Made by a program: the position numbers and the translations under genes. This document shows positions 6,834-15,747 of a DNA stretch of 54,506 nucleotides, piece by piece. The stretch is from Bhargavaea cecembensis DSE10 (GTDB lineage Bacteria > Bacillota > Bacilli > Bacillales_A > Planococcaceae), in contig NZ_AOFT01000017.1 of the NCBI RefSeq assembly GCF_000348905.1, positions 1-54,506 on the forward strand, written 5' to 3'. A model generated the notes under the pieces. That model worked only from the letters and a program-made list of their open reading frames with translations. It ran no database searches and was not told the DNA's origin. Position 1 is the stretch's first letter. Each line of letters begins with the position of its first letter.

Positions 6834-8393
6834 TCACTTACTGTTCACCGCCATGTCCTTCAGCGAACGCCGGAGGATTTTGCCGGTGGTGTTTTTCGGC
6901 AGTTCATCGAGGAATTCGATGGATGCCGGGATTTTATATTTCGCGAGTTTTTCCGCGCTGAAGGCTTTCAGGTCGTGTTCCGTCAGGGCAGATCCTTCCT
7001 TCTTCACAACATAGGCTTGGATGGCCTCGCCATAGTTGGAGTCCGGAACGCCGACGACCGCGGCTTCGACCACGTCCGGATGCGCGTAGAGCACTTCCTC
7101 GACTTCGCGCGGGTAGACGTTGTAGCCGCCGACGATGACGAGGTCTTTTTTGCGGTCGACGATGTAGAAGTAGCCGTTTTCGTCACGGCGGGCAAGGTCG
7201 CCCGTGTAGAGCCAGCCGTCACGGAGCGCGACTGCCGTCTCTTCCGGCATCTTGTAGTAGCCTTTCATGACGTTCGGTCCGCGGACGATGAGTTCCCCCA
7301 CTTCTCCGTCCGGCACTTCTTCGCCGAACTCATTGACGACCTTGTTTTCTACGTTGACGATGTTCGTGCCGATCGAGCCCGGGACGCGCTCGCGGTCAAG
7401 CGGGTTGAAGCAGGTGACCGGGGACGCTTCGCTCAGGCCGTACCCTTCCGAGATGCTGACATTGAACTTGTCCTCGAAGTTATGGAGCAGTGCGACCGGA
7501 AGGGACGAGCCGCCGGAGATCGCGCGCTTGATCGACTTGAAGTCTTCAGGGTTGCTCTCCGGATACTGATACAGGAAGTTGTACATCGTCGGAACGCCGG
7601 CGAAAATCGTCGCTTCCTTTTCGCGGATGATCCGGAAGACGTCCGCAGGGCTGAACTTCGGCACAAGCAGAATCTGTGCGCCGCGCAGGAGCGGCGCGTT
7701 CACGACAACCGTGAGGGCGAACACATGGAACACCGGAAGTGTAGCAACGACCCGGTCATCCGGGTTGAATTGGAGATAGTCCGCGACGTCACGCGCATTG
7801 GAATACAGGTTCTTGTGCGTCAGCATGGCACCCTTGGGATTCCCGGTCGTGCCCGAAGTGTACAAGATGACTGCTGTATCATCGTCATCCACTTCGACCG
7901 CTTCAGCCGGAACCCCGCCGGATGCCACCACATGTGTAAACGGTTTCACTTTTCCGCGGACATCTTCCGGCAGAGAAGCGATCTCTTCTTCCGTCCCCGG
8001 CTCGGTTTCGCAGATTACATAGCTTTCCACTGCCGGGAACGCGGCCGAGGCCTGCCTGATCAGCGGCAGCAGCTTGTCCAGTGCGATGACCGCCTTGGCG
8101 TCGCTGTTTCGGACGATGAACGAGATCTCCTCCGGCGAGTAGATCGGGTTGACCGGCACCGCCGTCGCCCCAATGCGCATCGTGGCATACAGCGAGACCA
8201 GGAAGTGCGGCGTGTTGCCGAGCAGGAAGACGACATGGTCCCCTTTGCCGATGCCGATTTTCTGCAAACCGGCCGCCAGCAGCCCGACCGTCTGGTCAAA
8301 CTCTGCGTAAGTCGTGTCTTTCCCCATGAAATGATAGGCAATCTTCTGTGGTTCCTCGAGCGCTGTATGATGGACGCGCTTCACGAGATTCAT
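6834..8393 (-). CDS. lcfB: Long-chain fatty-acid--CoA ligase LcfB (YhfL)
   Basis: Activates fatty acids to acyl-CoA with ATP, the entry step of beta-oxidation, at the inner face of the membrane. It is an ANL-superfamily enzyme of 519 residues: AMP-binding motif YTSGTTGNPKGAML, GYGLSEASPV, the hinge segment GDLARRDENGYFYIVDRKKDLVI and the C-terminal lysine in LPKNTTGKILRR. The protein closely resembles B. subtilis LcfB. I chose the ATG at 8393 (MNLVKRVHH), preceded by AAGGGGGAT; an upstream frame extension to 8429 would translate through the FadR operator and is not credible. Confidence 0.95.
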   Translation of the reverse strand: MNLVKRVHHTALEEPQKIAYHFMGKDTTYAEFDQTVGLLAAGLQKIGIGKGDHVVFLLGNTPHFLVSLYATMRIGATAVPVNPIYSPEEISFIVRNSDAKAVIALDKLLPLIRQASAAFPAVESYVICETEPGTEEEIASLPEDVRGKVKPFTHVVASGGVPAEAVEVDDDDTAVILYTSGTTGNPKGAMLTHKNLYSNARDVADYLQFNPDDRVVATLPVFHVFALTVVVNAPLLRGAQILLVPKFSPADVFRIIREKEATIFAGVPTMYNFLYQYPESNPEDFKSIKRAISGGSSLPVALLHNFEDKFNVSISEGYGLSEASPVTCFNPLDRERVPGSIGTNIVNVENKVVNEFGEEVPDGEVGELIVRGPNVMKGYYKMPEETAVALRDGWLYTGDLARRDENGYFYIVDRKKDLVIVGGYNVYPREVEEVLYAHPDVVEAAVVGVPDSNYGEAIQAYVVKKEGSALTEHDLKAFSAEKLAKYKIPASIEFLDELPKNTTGKILRRSLKDMAVNSK

Positions 8394-8414
8394 AGCCATC
8401 CCCCTTGTTCGAAT

Positions 8415-8432
8415 TGAATGAATAGTCATTCA
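8415..8432. promoter_or_regulatory. FadR operator upstream of lcfB
   Basis: TGAATGAATAGTCATTCA is a perfect 7-4-7 inverted repeat and matches the Bacillus FadR (YsiA) operator consensus TGAATGAnTAnTCATTCA. It lies 22 bp upstream of the lcfB start. In B. subtilis lcfB belongs to the FadR regulon, which is relieved by long-chain acyl-CoA; the same control is expected here. Confidence 0.88.
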
Positions 8433-8527
8433 CTATCCCCATTAACTATTATAGAGCAATAATATAGACCGGACAACCGGAAGAACAGAAATTTAATACA
8501 GCCGGCTGAATGCACAGACAAGATGCA

Positions 8528-8590
8528 TGAAAGACCAAATATACGCACTGAAAGACCAAGCGGGCTTGCCGGGAGGCCAATCAGCCGCCA
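8528..8590. repeat. 21-bp-period array, core TGAAAGACCAA, three units
   Basis: TGAAAGACCAA begins at 8528 and 8549; a weaker third unit (AGGCCAA at 8574) keeps the 21-bp phase with AGACCAA at 8532 and 8553. It lies just beyond the terminator of the Bce-type permease gene. Confidence 0.65.
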
Positions 8591-8604
8591 CTTGAATCCA
8601 CATA

Positions 8605-8631
8605 AAAAGGACCGCTCAGGCCGGTCCTTTT
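8605..8631 (-). terminator. Intrinsic terminator overlapping the permease stop codon
   Basis: AAAAGGACCG pairs with CGGTCCTTTT; the TGA stop (8616-8618) is in the loop and the last codons are in the stem. A terminating ribosome would cover the hairpin. Confidence 0.8.
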
Positions 8632-10538
8632 ACATGCGCCAGATATCGCCAGCGGATCAGATAGAAATACAGCAGCTGAATCACCGTGAAGCCCACAAGG
8701 ACGAGGGCCATCTCGTTCAGGATCGAAATGTCGGCGAACTCCTTCCAGATGGCCTGAAGGGAGATGAAGGCGAATGTGCTGTGAAGCATCGCGATCCCCC
8801 AAGGCAGGAAAAACTGCGGGATCAGCTGGCGGTTGACGATCTTGATGAACTCGCGCTCCGTCATGCCGAGCCGCTTCAGAACGGCCGCCTGGCGACGGTC
8901 ACGGTCGAGCATCGTGTAGAGCTTGAAGTAGATAAAACTGCCCGCGGCGAGCAGGAAGACCATGGCAACCAGCAGGCCGGTCAGGAGCAGCAAGTGGAAC
9001 GTCGACCGGATGATCGAATAGTCGAGCCCCGGATTCTTGAAGTAATACGGCAGTGCCTCTCCTTGCTGGATTTCAGACATGACCATCGCCTGCTCGATCG
9101 ACAGTCCGATGCCGACAGTCTCTTCCCAATCCGGCACGTCGAATGCATGGATGTGGAGCAGGCTGTCAGTCTGGGCGGAGGCGACTTTCACAAAGTCGGT
9201 CTCGCTGACAACGACTGAATTTGTCCCGAGGCTGTATGCGGGCAGCAGCAGGCCGCCGACTACGCCCTTCACATGGACTTCGACTCCGCTTTCCTCAAGT
9301 TCCGTTTGTATGTCCGCATCCTGCAGTCTCGGGGCGGCTTCCGTCGAATAGGGAAGGAAGACAGCTTCGCCCGGCCTTAACTGCACCGGGCCCGCGCCCA
9401 GCGTTTCCGCGAGCAGGTTCACCTCACCCTCACGAAGGATATTGATGGGCTGCCCCGAGAAGGACGACTCCTCCCTGGCGACGGTGAGCGGCACGTGGGT
9501 GTACTCGAGACCCGCGTTTTCCAGCTCCTTCATCAGCCCGGTCACATGCTCATATTCATGCGGGTTGCCCGGGTAGCTTTCGTAAACGAGGCCGAGCGGA
9601 TTCAGCGCCCGGTACTGGGCGGTGTAGGTGGCCAGGCTCGCAAGCGTCCCCACTGAAAGGAATGCGACCGTCGAGACGATTGCGACGATAAAGAACATGT
9701 TCGCATTGTCTCGGAGCTTCGCCGCTGTCTCGGCGAGCGACACCAGCCTTGTGCGCTTCCAATATAGGCTTTTCTGGTCCCTGAACAGGTCGAGCAGATA
9801 CAAAATCGAGTGCGAGAAGAAATAATACGTCCCGAGTGTGGCCGCCGGCGGAAGCAGCACCGACAGGTACAGGACGTTTACCCGACCGGCGAGCAGCGCC
9901 GCTCCGTAGGACGACAGCAGCAGGAGGATGCCGGCCGCCGCCCTTCCCGGTGAGTAGCCGAACGGATCCGCTTCGCCGCCAATCCCTTTCCTGAATTCTG
10001 AGATGTCCCGGTTGGAGACGATATAGGCGGACAGCAGTCCGATCAGGAGGAACAGGCTAAAGAACGCGCCCGCGGTCATGAGGAACGGTTCCCAAGACAC
10101 ATAGAGCGGCAGGGTCGGCAGCTGGAGCAGTTCCCGGACGATCATGAAAAAGTACTTTGAAAACGCGAAGCCGAGCACGATGCCGCTCGCGGTAGACGCT
10201 GCACCAAGCAGCAGCATCTCAAGAAGCAGCAGTTTTCCGAGCTGCCGCCGCTCCATGCCGATCTGGAGGAGCAGCGCGAATTCACCCGAACGCGCCTGCA
10301 TAAACGCCCGCATCGAATAAAACAGGAAAAACAGCATGAACACATACAGGACGACATCCGCCGCAGTCATCCCGATCAGCGTGATGCCGGTGATGAACCG
10401 TTCCCCGATGCCCGGATGGAACATGAGCATCGAGTACAGGAAAAACACCATGACGGAAAAGACACTAGCCAGGAAGAAAGCCGCGTAGATCCGGCGGTTG
10501 CGGACGACGTTACGGTAGGCGAACTGACGAAAGGTCAT
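8616..10538 (-). CDS. BceB-type ABC transporter permease
   Basis: Permease of a peptide-antibiotic sensing and resistance transporter. 640 residues with the ten-helix BceB layout: FtsX-type helices at the N-terminus (MTFRQFAYRNVVRNRRIYAAFF is the family's start), a large extracellular domain of about 200 residues between the seventh and eighth helices (about 310-520), and three terminal helices. In characterised systems this protein forms the sensory complex with the histidine kinase. It overlaps the ATPase gene by 29 bp. It follows GGGGGG upstream of ATG. Confidence 0.93.
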   Translation of the reverse strand: MTFRQFAYRNVVRNRRIYAAFFLASVFSVMVFFLYSMLMFHPGIGERFITGITLIGMTAADVVLYVFMLFFLFYSMRAFMQARSGEFALLLQIGMERRQLGKLLLLEMLLLGAASTASGIVLGFAFSKYFFMIVRELLQLPTLPLYVSWEPFLMTAGAFFSLFLLIGLLSAYIVSNRDISEFRKGIGGEADPFGYSPGRAAAGILLLLSSYGAALLAGRVNVLYLSVLLPPAATLGTYYFFSHSILYLLDLFRDQKSLYWKRTRLVSLAETAAKLRDNANMFFIVAIVSTVAFLSVGTLASLATYTAQYRALNPLGLVYESYPGNPHEYEHVTGLMKELENAGLEYTHVPLTVAREESSFSGQPINILREGEVNLLAETLGAGPVQLRPGEAVFLPYSTEAAPRLQDADIQTELEESGVEVHVKGVVGGLLLPAYSLGTNSVVVSETDFVKVASAQTDSLLHIHAFDVPDWEETVGIGLSIEQAMVMSEIQQGEALPYYFKNPGLDYSIIRSTFHLLLLTGLLVAMVFLLAAGSFIYFKLYTMLDRDRRQAAVLKRLGMTEREFIKIVNRQLIPQFFLPWGIAMLHSTFAFISLQAIWKEFADISILNEMALVLVGFTVIQLLYFYLIRWRYLAHVKGPA

Positions 10539-11283
10539 CGACGTTGCCCCCCAGAAGCGACAGCATGTTCAGGATGCGCTGGAAGAATGTCCTGCGCCGG
10601 TCGTCCTTGTGGATTTCATTGTAGTAGGCGCCGTCCTTGATAAAGAGCACCCGGTCACAGTAACTGGCGGCAATCGGGTCATGGGTCACCATGATGAATG
10701 TCGTGCGATTTTCCCGGTTGATCGTCCCGAGCAGGTCCAGTACTTCGCGTGCCGCGTTTGAGTCGAGATTTCCCGTCGGCTCGTCGGCCAGCACGATCGA
10801 GGGCCGGTGGACGAGGGCGCGCGCGATCGCGACGCGCTGTTCCTGGCCGCCCGAGATTTCATCCGGACGCTTGTGAAGGATGCCTTCAAGTCCGAGCCGT
10901 GCCGTGATCGCCTTGACCCGAGCGTCCATTTCCGCGACGGGGAGCCGGTCGAGTGTCAGCGGCAGAACGATGTTTTCCTCGACGGTCAGCATACGGAGCA
11001 GGTTAAAGTCCTGGAAGACGAAACCGAGCTCGCGGCGGCGGAAACGGGCCAGGTCATCCGGCCGGAGCGCCGACGGATCGGTGCCTTTGATGAGCACTTT
11101 TCCCGATGTCGGCATGTCGATGCCGGAGATCAGGTTCAGAAGCGTCGTCTTGCCGCTTCCGGAAGGTCCCATGACAGCAAGGAACTCCCCCTCCTCCACG
11201 TCGAAGCTGAGCCGGTCAAGCGCCCGGTGGGTCACTTTCCCCTCATAGATCTTGATGACGTCTTCAATGCTGACGATCGGCAT
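10510..11283 (-). CDS. BceA-type ABC transporter ATP-binding protein
   Basis: 257-residue ATPase partner of the permease. Walker A GPSGSGKTT, Q-loop in FVFQDFNLLR, signature EISGGQEQRVAIARAL and Walker B IVLADEPTGNLD are all present; this is the MacB/LolD-like subgroup. The start is the ATG at 11283 (MPIVSIEDV) with GGAAAGGAAG upstream inside the kinase gene; the longer frame to 11388 is an overlap with the kinase. It overlaps both neighbours, showing tight translational coupling. Confidence 0.95.
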   Translation of the reverse strand: MPIVSIEDVIKIYEGKVTHRALDRLSFDVEEGEFLAVMGPSGSGKTTLLNLISGIDMPTSGKVLIKGTDPSALRPDDLARFRRRELGFVFQDFNLLRMLTVEENIVLPLTLDRLPVAEMDARVKAITARLGLEGILHKRPDEISGGQEQRVAIARALVHRPSIVLADEPTGNLDSNAAREVLDLLGTINRENRTTFIMVTHDPIAASYCDRVLFIKDGAYYNEIHKDDRRRTFFQRILNMLSLLGGNVDDLSSVRLP

Positions 11284-12292
11284 GCGCCTCTTCCTTTCCT
11301 TCTTCCTTCTTCTCCCTGAAGAGGACGGACACCGCCGTCCCCTCACCGGGTTCCGATTCAATCTCCAGGCCGTGCCCGAGCTGGTCACACACTTCCTTCG
11401 CGATAAAGAGCCCCATCCCGGTGGACTCGCCCGTCAGCCTTCCGTTTTCCCCGGTAAAGAATGCGTGGGTCACGCGCTTCAGGTCAGATGCCGGGATGCC
11501 GATTCCTTCGTCCCGGACGGTGAGCCGGATGCCGTCTTCTGTCCGGTCCGCGCTGAAGTAGACGTGCTTGCCTTCACCGCGCGTGTATTTCACGGCATTT
11601 GTGATGAACTGGGCGATGATCGTTTTCATCCACTTCGGATCGGTCGTGACGATGAGTCCCTCTTCGATCGAGGAGGATGGGTAGACCCGGTTTGTGATGA
11701 ACAGCTTCTTGTGCTCCGAGATCACTTCACGCACAAGTGATGCCAAATCCGCACGGGCAATCTGCATGTCCCGCTCGAATGTGCCGAGCCGTGCATTCAA
11801 TAGGACGGTCTCAAGGCCCCTGCGGATCCGGTCAGCCTCTTCACCGATCGCTTCCCGGTCCACTTCCTCTTCCTGCAGGAGCAGTGAGATGACCGACAAA
11901 GGGGTTTTCATCTGGTGCACCCACTGGTTCATGAACGTCTCATGGCGCTCGTTTTCCGAGCGCAGCGCCTGCACTTCCTTCTGATAGATGCCGTATACCT
12001 CATGGCCGAAGCGCTCGGCTTCGGATGTTTCCGGAGATTTCGAAGTTCGCATGAGCAGGTCCTCCATCTTGGCAGGCTGCTTCAGGATCCGGTTGTAGTA
12101 CGCCCTCCGGCCGATAAATCGGGCCGCCAGGAAAAGCGTAGTCAGGATGAGGACCATCACAACTGAATAAACTGCCGTATCCACGTTCCGAAAACCGTCC
12201 AGCCAATACAGCGACAGGACAAAGACGGTCAGTAGTATATGGAACACGAGATAGGCGGAGTGCTCCCGGATAAATAAACGAAGCGCCTTCAT
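11264..12292 (-). CDS. BceS-type intramembrane-sensing histidine kinase
   Basis: 342-residue sensor kinase with two N-terminal helices (about 14-32 and 38-60) separated by only a few residues, so it has no real extracellular sensor. This is the hallmark of kinases that read transporter flux. H-box QWVHQMKTPLSVIS has the phosphoryl His at about 126; N-box QFITNAVKYT; G-boxes DEGIGIP and TGMGLFIAKE. It starts in the ATGA overlap with the response regulator stop. The partner regulator is directly upstream and the transporter directly downstream. Confidence 0.95.
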   Translation of the reverse strand: MKALRLFIREHSAYLVFHILLTVFVLSLYWLDGFRNVDTAVYSVVMVLILTTLFLAARFIGRRAYYNRILKQPAKMEDLLMRTSKSPETSEAERFGHEVYGIYQKEVQALRSENERHETFMNQWVHQMKTPLSVISLLLQEEEVDREAIGEEADRIRRGLETVLLNARLGTFERDMQIARADLASLVREVISEHKKLFITNRVYPSSSIEEGLIVTTDPKWMKTIIAQFITNAVKYTRGEGKHVYFSADRTEDGIRLTVRDEGIGIPASDLKRVTHAFFTGENGRLTGESTGMGLFIAKEVCDQLGHGLEIESEPGEGTAVSVLFREKKEEGKEEAHADRQH

Positions 12293-12993
12293 GCTTCCTC
12301 CGGAGCGGCGATAAACCGGTAGCCCGCCCCGCGCACCGTTTCAATCTGGGATTGGATGCCGTAGTCGGCGAGCTTTTTGCGCACGCGGGTCATATTGACG
12401 TTCAGCGTGTTTTCGTCGACAAACGCCTGGTCATCCCACAGTTCCTCGAGGAACCGTTCCCGCGACACGACCTTCGGCGACTCAGATAGGAGCAATTCTA
12501 GGATGACACACTCTTTTTTCTGGAGCGGGATCTCCTGTCCGTGAGCATGCAGTTCCATCCGCTCCGGGTACAGCTCCAGACGGCCGAGACGGATTGTCCG
12601 CTCCTCCATTTTCGGCGCGTATTCGCCGAACGACCGCCGTAAATGGCTCCTGATCTTTGCCAGGACGATCTCATAGTTGAACGGCTTCGTGATAAAGTCG
12701 TCCCCTCCATTCTCGAGCGCAAACACCTGGTCCATCTCGCCGGAGCGTGCCGAGATAAACAGGATCGGAACGGTCGTCCGCTGGCGCAGCTGGCGGCACC
12801 AGTAATAGCCGTCATAGGACGGCAGGTTGATATCAAGCAGGATGAGGTGCGGAGAGAACTCGGCCTCCGCCTCCAAAATCCGGTCGAAGTCATCTGCCGC
12901 CCGAACATTGTAATGGTATTTCCGGAGCGTCTCGGCAAGCAGCGAGGCGATCTTCCGGTCGTCTTCGATGATGAGGATCCGGTGTTGTTCCAC
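12289..12993 (-). CDS. BceR-type response regulator (OmpR family)
   Basis: 234-residue regulator: receiver domain with acidic pair EDD (about 10-12), phospho-acceptor Asp54 in LLDINLPSYDG and Lys in ITKPFNYE, then a winged-helix DNA-binding domain ending in VRGAGYRF. First gene of the four-gene unit. The start is GTG with GAGGG upstream. Phosphorylated BceR-type proteins activate their own transporter operon; no clear BceR repeat could be identified upstream here, so its targets are not shown. Confidence 0.95.
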   Translation of the reverse strand: MEQHRILIIEDDRKIASLLAETLRKYHYNVRAADDFDRILEAEAEFSPHLILLDINLPSYDGYYWCRQLRQRTTVPILFISARSGEMDQVFALENGGDDFITKPFNYEIVLAKIRSHLRRSFGEYAPKMEERTIRLGRLELYPERMELHAHGQEIPLQKKECVILELLLSESPKVVSRERFLEELWDDQAFVDENTLNVNMTRVRKKLADYGIQSQIETVRGAGYRFIAAPEEA

Positions 12994-13076
12994 GTTCAGT
13001 CCCTCTTTTCCAATTCCGGTTTCGGCCGATAAAACCGGCCAAAATCCATGATTTTCACTGCTTTTATGATAGCAGA

Positions 13077-13107
13077 AAAGGGACCCGGCGTCTGTCGGGT
13101 CCCCTTT
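13077..13107 (-). terminator. Intrinsic terminator of lplJ
   Basis: AAAGGGACCCG pairs with CGGGTCCCCTTT (one unpaired C), followed on the minus strand by T-rich sequence, 18 bp past the stop. Confidence 0.75.
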
Positions 13108-13124
13108 GTATGGGCATCGGCTGA

Positions 13125-14117
13125 TCAGTAGATCAGATCGATGAATTCTTCTTTCGTGATGCCGCCGAGCAGCTTCTCGATGTCGATGCCCTCAATCGCC
13201 TTCTCGATGCCCTCTGTGCTGTACTGCGCGCCTTTCAGTGCTTCTTCGATCTCGGCCACCTCGCCGACGCCGAAGAAGTCGCCGAAGATTGCCGCGTCTT
13301 CAATCTGGCCTTTGTTTACATCCAGCTTCACATCGATGCCGCCGACCGGGAAGCGTTTGGAATGGGACATGTTGAACTTCGGCGACTTGCCGTAGTTCCA
13401 GTCCCAATTGCCGTAGCGCTTCTCGGACAGTTTCTTGATGTTTTCCCAGTCGTCTTCCGTGAGCTCGATATACTCGATCTTGTCCTTGCCGCCGAAGATC
13501 TGCTCGAGGATGTATTGCCGGAACTCTTCGATCGTCATCGGCTCCTCAAGGAATTCGGAGATGTTCGCGACACGGGAACGGATGGACTTGATGCCCTTGG
13601 ATTCGATCTTGTCTTTCTTGACCTTCAGGGCGTTTACGACTTCGCCGATGTCCGTATCGAACATGAGCGTGCCGTGGCTGTACATGCGGCCCTGTGTGGA
13701 GAACTGGGCGTTCCCCGAGATCTTGCGCCCTTCGACGAGCAGGTCGTTGCGCCCTTGGAGCTCGGCCTTTACACCGAGATTGTTGAGCGCGTCGACGACC
13801 GGCTGCGTGAACTTCCTGAAGTTGCGGAAGCTTTCGCCGTCATCCTTCGTGATGAAGCTGTAGTTCAGGTTGCCGAGATCATGGTACACCGCGCCGCCGC
13901 CGGACAGCCTGCGGACGACCTTGATGCCGTTTTTATCGACGTAGCCCGCGTCGATCTCCTCGATGGTGTTCTGGTTGCGGCCGACGATGATGGACGGGCC
14001 GTTAATGTAGAACAGCAGATAAGAATCCTTGTCCGTATCGAATGTGTTCAGGATGTATTCCTCGATCGCGAGGTTGATGTACGGGTCATGATTGCCCTTG
14101 TTGTCGATGAATTTCAT
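13125..14117 (-). CDS. lplJ: Lipoate--protein ligase LplJ
   Basis: Attaches free lipoate, through lipoyl-AMP, to lipoyl domains of 2-oxoacid dehydrogenases and the glycine cleavage H protein. 330 residues, almost exactly the length of B. subtilis LplJ. Catalytic features: RRLSGGGAVYHDLGNLNYSF, the ligand-binding GRKISGNAQF with the conserved Lys, and a C-terminal accessory domain from about residue 250. The start is the ATG at 14117 (MKFIDNKGN), behind AGGAGG; the longer frame to 14210 lacks a site. Confidence 0.95.
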   Translation of the reverse strand: MKFIDNKGNHDPYINLAIEEYILNTFDTDKDSYLLFYINGPSIIVGRNQNTIEEIDAGYVDKNGIKVVRRLSGGGAVYHDLGNLNYSFITKDDGESFRNFRKFTQPVVDALNNLGVKAELQGRNDLLVEGRKISGNAQFSTQGRMYSHGTLMFDTDIGEVVNALKVKKDKIESKGIKSIRSRVANISEFLEEPMTIEEFRQYILEQIFGGKDKIEYIELTEDDWENIKKLSEKRYGNWDWNYGKSPKFNMSHSKRFPVGGIDVKLDVNKGQIEDAAIFGDFFGVGEVAEIEEALKGAQYSTEGIEKAIEGIDIEKLLGGITKEEFIDLIY

Positions 14118-14331
14118 TGGATCGGCCTCCTGTCTTTTTCCTTCATTCAGTTTATCACACACCCCCGAAACGCTCCCGAGATTAGACTGCCCGAAAGGGA
14201 CCGGAAGCAATCTGAAAAAATATTTATAAAATTAGGTGAAAACCATTGACACCCTCCACACTGTTATAATACACTGTGTACAACAACAGAAGTTAACCAA
14301 CAAAACTTCCTCGAGAGGAGAATGCGGAAAG

Positions 14332-14454
14332 ATGGAAAGTGTCGTTGAGTTCTTCAAGAACCTGCCTCCGAAAATGTGTGCTGAATGCGGTGAAAAAATC
14401 GAGGAACAACACGAGTGCTACAGCAATAAGTGCGACAAATGCAACTGCGAATAA
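14332..14454 (+). CDS. yhfH: YhfH-family small cysteine-rich protein
   Basis: 40 residues beginning MESVVEFFKNLPPKMC, with CxxC (CAEC) and a second cysteine cluster (CDKCNC), the pattern of a small zinc-binding protein. The FFKNLPPK start and size match the YhfH family, and its position next to lplJ is the same as in B. subtilis. Function unknown. The start follows AGAGGAGA; the longer frame from 14236 is not needed. A second member of the same cysteine pattern lies at 15748-15876. Confidence 0.8.
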   Translation: MESVVEFFKNLPPKMCAECGEKIEEQHECYSNKCDKCNCE

Positions 14455-14477
14455 CTAAAAGCCACTGACCTTAACGG

Positions 14478-14507
14478 CGCCCCGGATCTTCTGTCCGGGG
14501 CGTTTTT
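14478..14507 (+). terminator. Intrinsic terminator of yhfH
   Basis: Perfect 9-bp stem CGCCCCGGA/TCCGGGGCG with a 7-nt loop and TTTTT, 24 bp past the stop. Confidence 0.9.
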
Positions 14508-14744
14508 CTGTTTCAACACAGAGATGAAAGCGCTTTTATAGTACAGATAGAATCCTTTTGTATCAGTACAGTTTGTCCTGCTAATTTTCGATGAAACAGG
14601 ATATTCCGCGACGAGACAGTAAAATCTCCTGATAGAACGGATTGATAGATTTAGTCCTTTCCCTGTATCCGTTTCACTGTGTGAAACCAATCATCCTGTT
14701 TTTACGTATTCCATACATACAAGAACCGAATTGGAGGAATCACC

Positions 14745-15134
14745 GTGAAACCGATCACCAAAAAACGATTCAAGGCCTACCTGATTGACTTGGCCGTATC
14801 AACCGCCGCAACTGCAGGTGTCGAATATGTCCTAAGGAAGAAAATCAAAAGCGAGGCCTTCCACGCGCTCGTCACTCCGACTGCCGTCATGTGGGCGCTG
14901 GAATATGCACAGTTGCGCAACAGCGGACGGACCATCGGCTACAAGACAATGGGACTGGCCCTCGAAAACGCGGACGGCACCGAACCGACGCCCGGCCAGA
15001 TCGTTAAGCGAATGGCCTACCGGGACACCATCAGCACATTCCAGTACCTGAAAGACCGTGAAGCTTTCGAAGCACAGGACGGAGCGCTCTTCCCCCACGA
15101 CCGGATTTCAGGAACGGTTGTGAAGGAACAATAA
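14745..15134 (+). CDS. RDD-family protein (short)
   Basis: 129 residues resembling the RDD domain: KRFKAYLIDLAV at the start (R and D of the RDD motif), RTIGYKTMGL in the middle and a later RD in MAYRDTISTF. RDD proteins are usually integral membrane proteins of unknown or transport-related function. Here the helices are short and only weakly hydrophobic, so membrane insertion is uncertain. The start is GTG with GGAGG 8 nt upstream. It stands alone and convergent with the next gene. Confidence 0.65.
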   Translation: MKPITKKRFKAYLIDLAVSTAATAGVEYVLRKKIKSEAFHALVTPTAVMWALEYAQLRNSGRTIGYKTMGLALENADGTEPTPGQIVKRMAYRDTISTFQYLKDREAFEAQDGALFPHDRISGTVVKEQ

Positions 15135-15141
15135 ACACAAA

Positions 15142-15198
15142 AACAACCTCAAGAGGACGCCCCATGACTAATCATGGGCAGCTACCTTTGAGGTTGTT
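15142..15198. terminator. Long nested hairpin between convergent genes
   Basis: AACAACCTCAA pairs with TTGAGGTTGTT over a 57-bp span and an inner CCCATGA/TCATGGG stem lies at 15161-15178. It covers the stop codon of the minus-strand gene and probably ends both transcripts, although the T-runs are weak. Confidence 0.6.
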
Positions 15199-15628
15199 AC
15201 ACTTTGATAAACCTCGGTTCGTACTCGGACAAGACTTCAAAGACCTGATCACCGTTCATATACAGATGATGTTCCAGCTTCGGGTGCGTCTTTCTGTTAA
15301 TGAGCGGATTGTGATCGAACCACTTCAGATACTCCGAGTTCAGGACTTTATAGAAATACAGCGAACTCTCGTCTTTTACGGTGGATAGATCCATTTCCTT
15401 GCTGAGCAAATCAAACCTGCCATATTCGGTTGAAAACCGATTAGACCAAACGTAATACTCGACAGGCGGCACGGGCTGGTCGTAAATGACTTCGACTTTC
15501 GTGTCTGCCAAGTCACTGAACGAGAGTTTCAGGTAATCAAAATGGGTGAGTACTTCAAAAAAGCCCAAGTCCCCCAGACTTCTTCCTTTCAAATAAGTGA
15601 CGGGCTGCCAGGCTTGTAGGCTCTCCAT
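15197..15628 (-). CDS. Hypothetical cytoplasmic protein
   Basis: 143 residues, no signal peptide or membrane segment, rich in aromatic residues (many Tyr, Phe, Trp). No family is recognised. AAGGAGGG precedes the ATG, so translation is likely. Gene stands alone between an RDD gene and a strong terminator. The many basic and aromatic residues (for example WSNRFSTEYGRF) do not form a known motif. Confidence 0.65.
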   Translation of the reverse strand: MESLQAWQPVTYLKGRSLGDLGFFEVLTHFDYLKLSFSDLADTKVEVIYDQPVPPVEYYVWSNRFSTEYGRFDLLSKEMDLSTVKDESSLYFYKVLNSEYLKWFDHNPLINRKTHPKLEHHLYMNGDQVFEVLSEYEPRFIKV

Positions 15629-15707
15629 AAGAAACCCTCCTTTAGTTAAAGTGTTTCATAATAGCATTCTGGTCCCATATAGACTTTCCCTTTATGTTGG
15701 AATCAAA

Positions 15708-15736
15708 AGGAGCCGTCATCCAGGATGACGGCTCCT
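15708..15736. terminator. Intrinsic terminator at the end of the aceA-aceB unit
   Basis: A perfect 13-bp stem (AGGAGCCGTCATC with its complement) and a 3-nt loop, T-rich on both sides. It is 12 bp beyond the small gene at 15748 and is the first terminator seen downstream of aceB. Confidence 0.85.
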
Positions 15737-15747
15737 CTTTATTTTAA

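Noticed and set aside
6975-8417. Plus-strand frame of 480 codons opposite lcfB
   Set aside because: Antisense shadow of lcfB with no family features.
14525-14538. cre-like word TGAAAGCGCTTTTA
   Set aside because: A close match to the CcpA site, but it lies after the yhfH terminator and 200 bp before the next start, with no promoter near it, so no regulatory role can be supported.
14418-14690. 90-codon minus-strand frame after yhfH
   Set aside because: It crosses the yhfH terminator and has no ribosome site or recognisable sequence.
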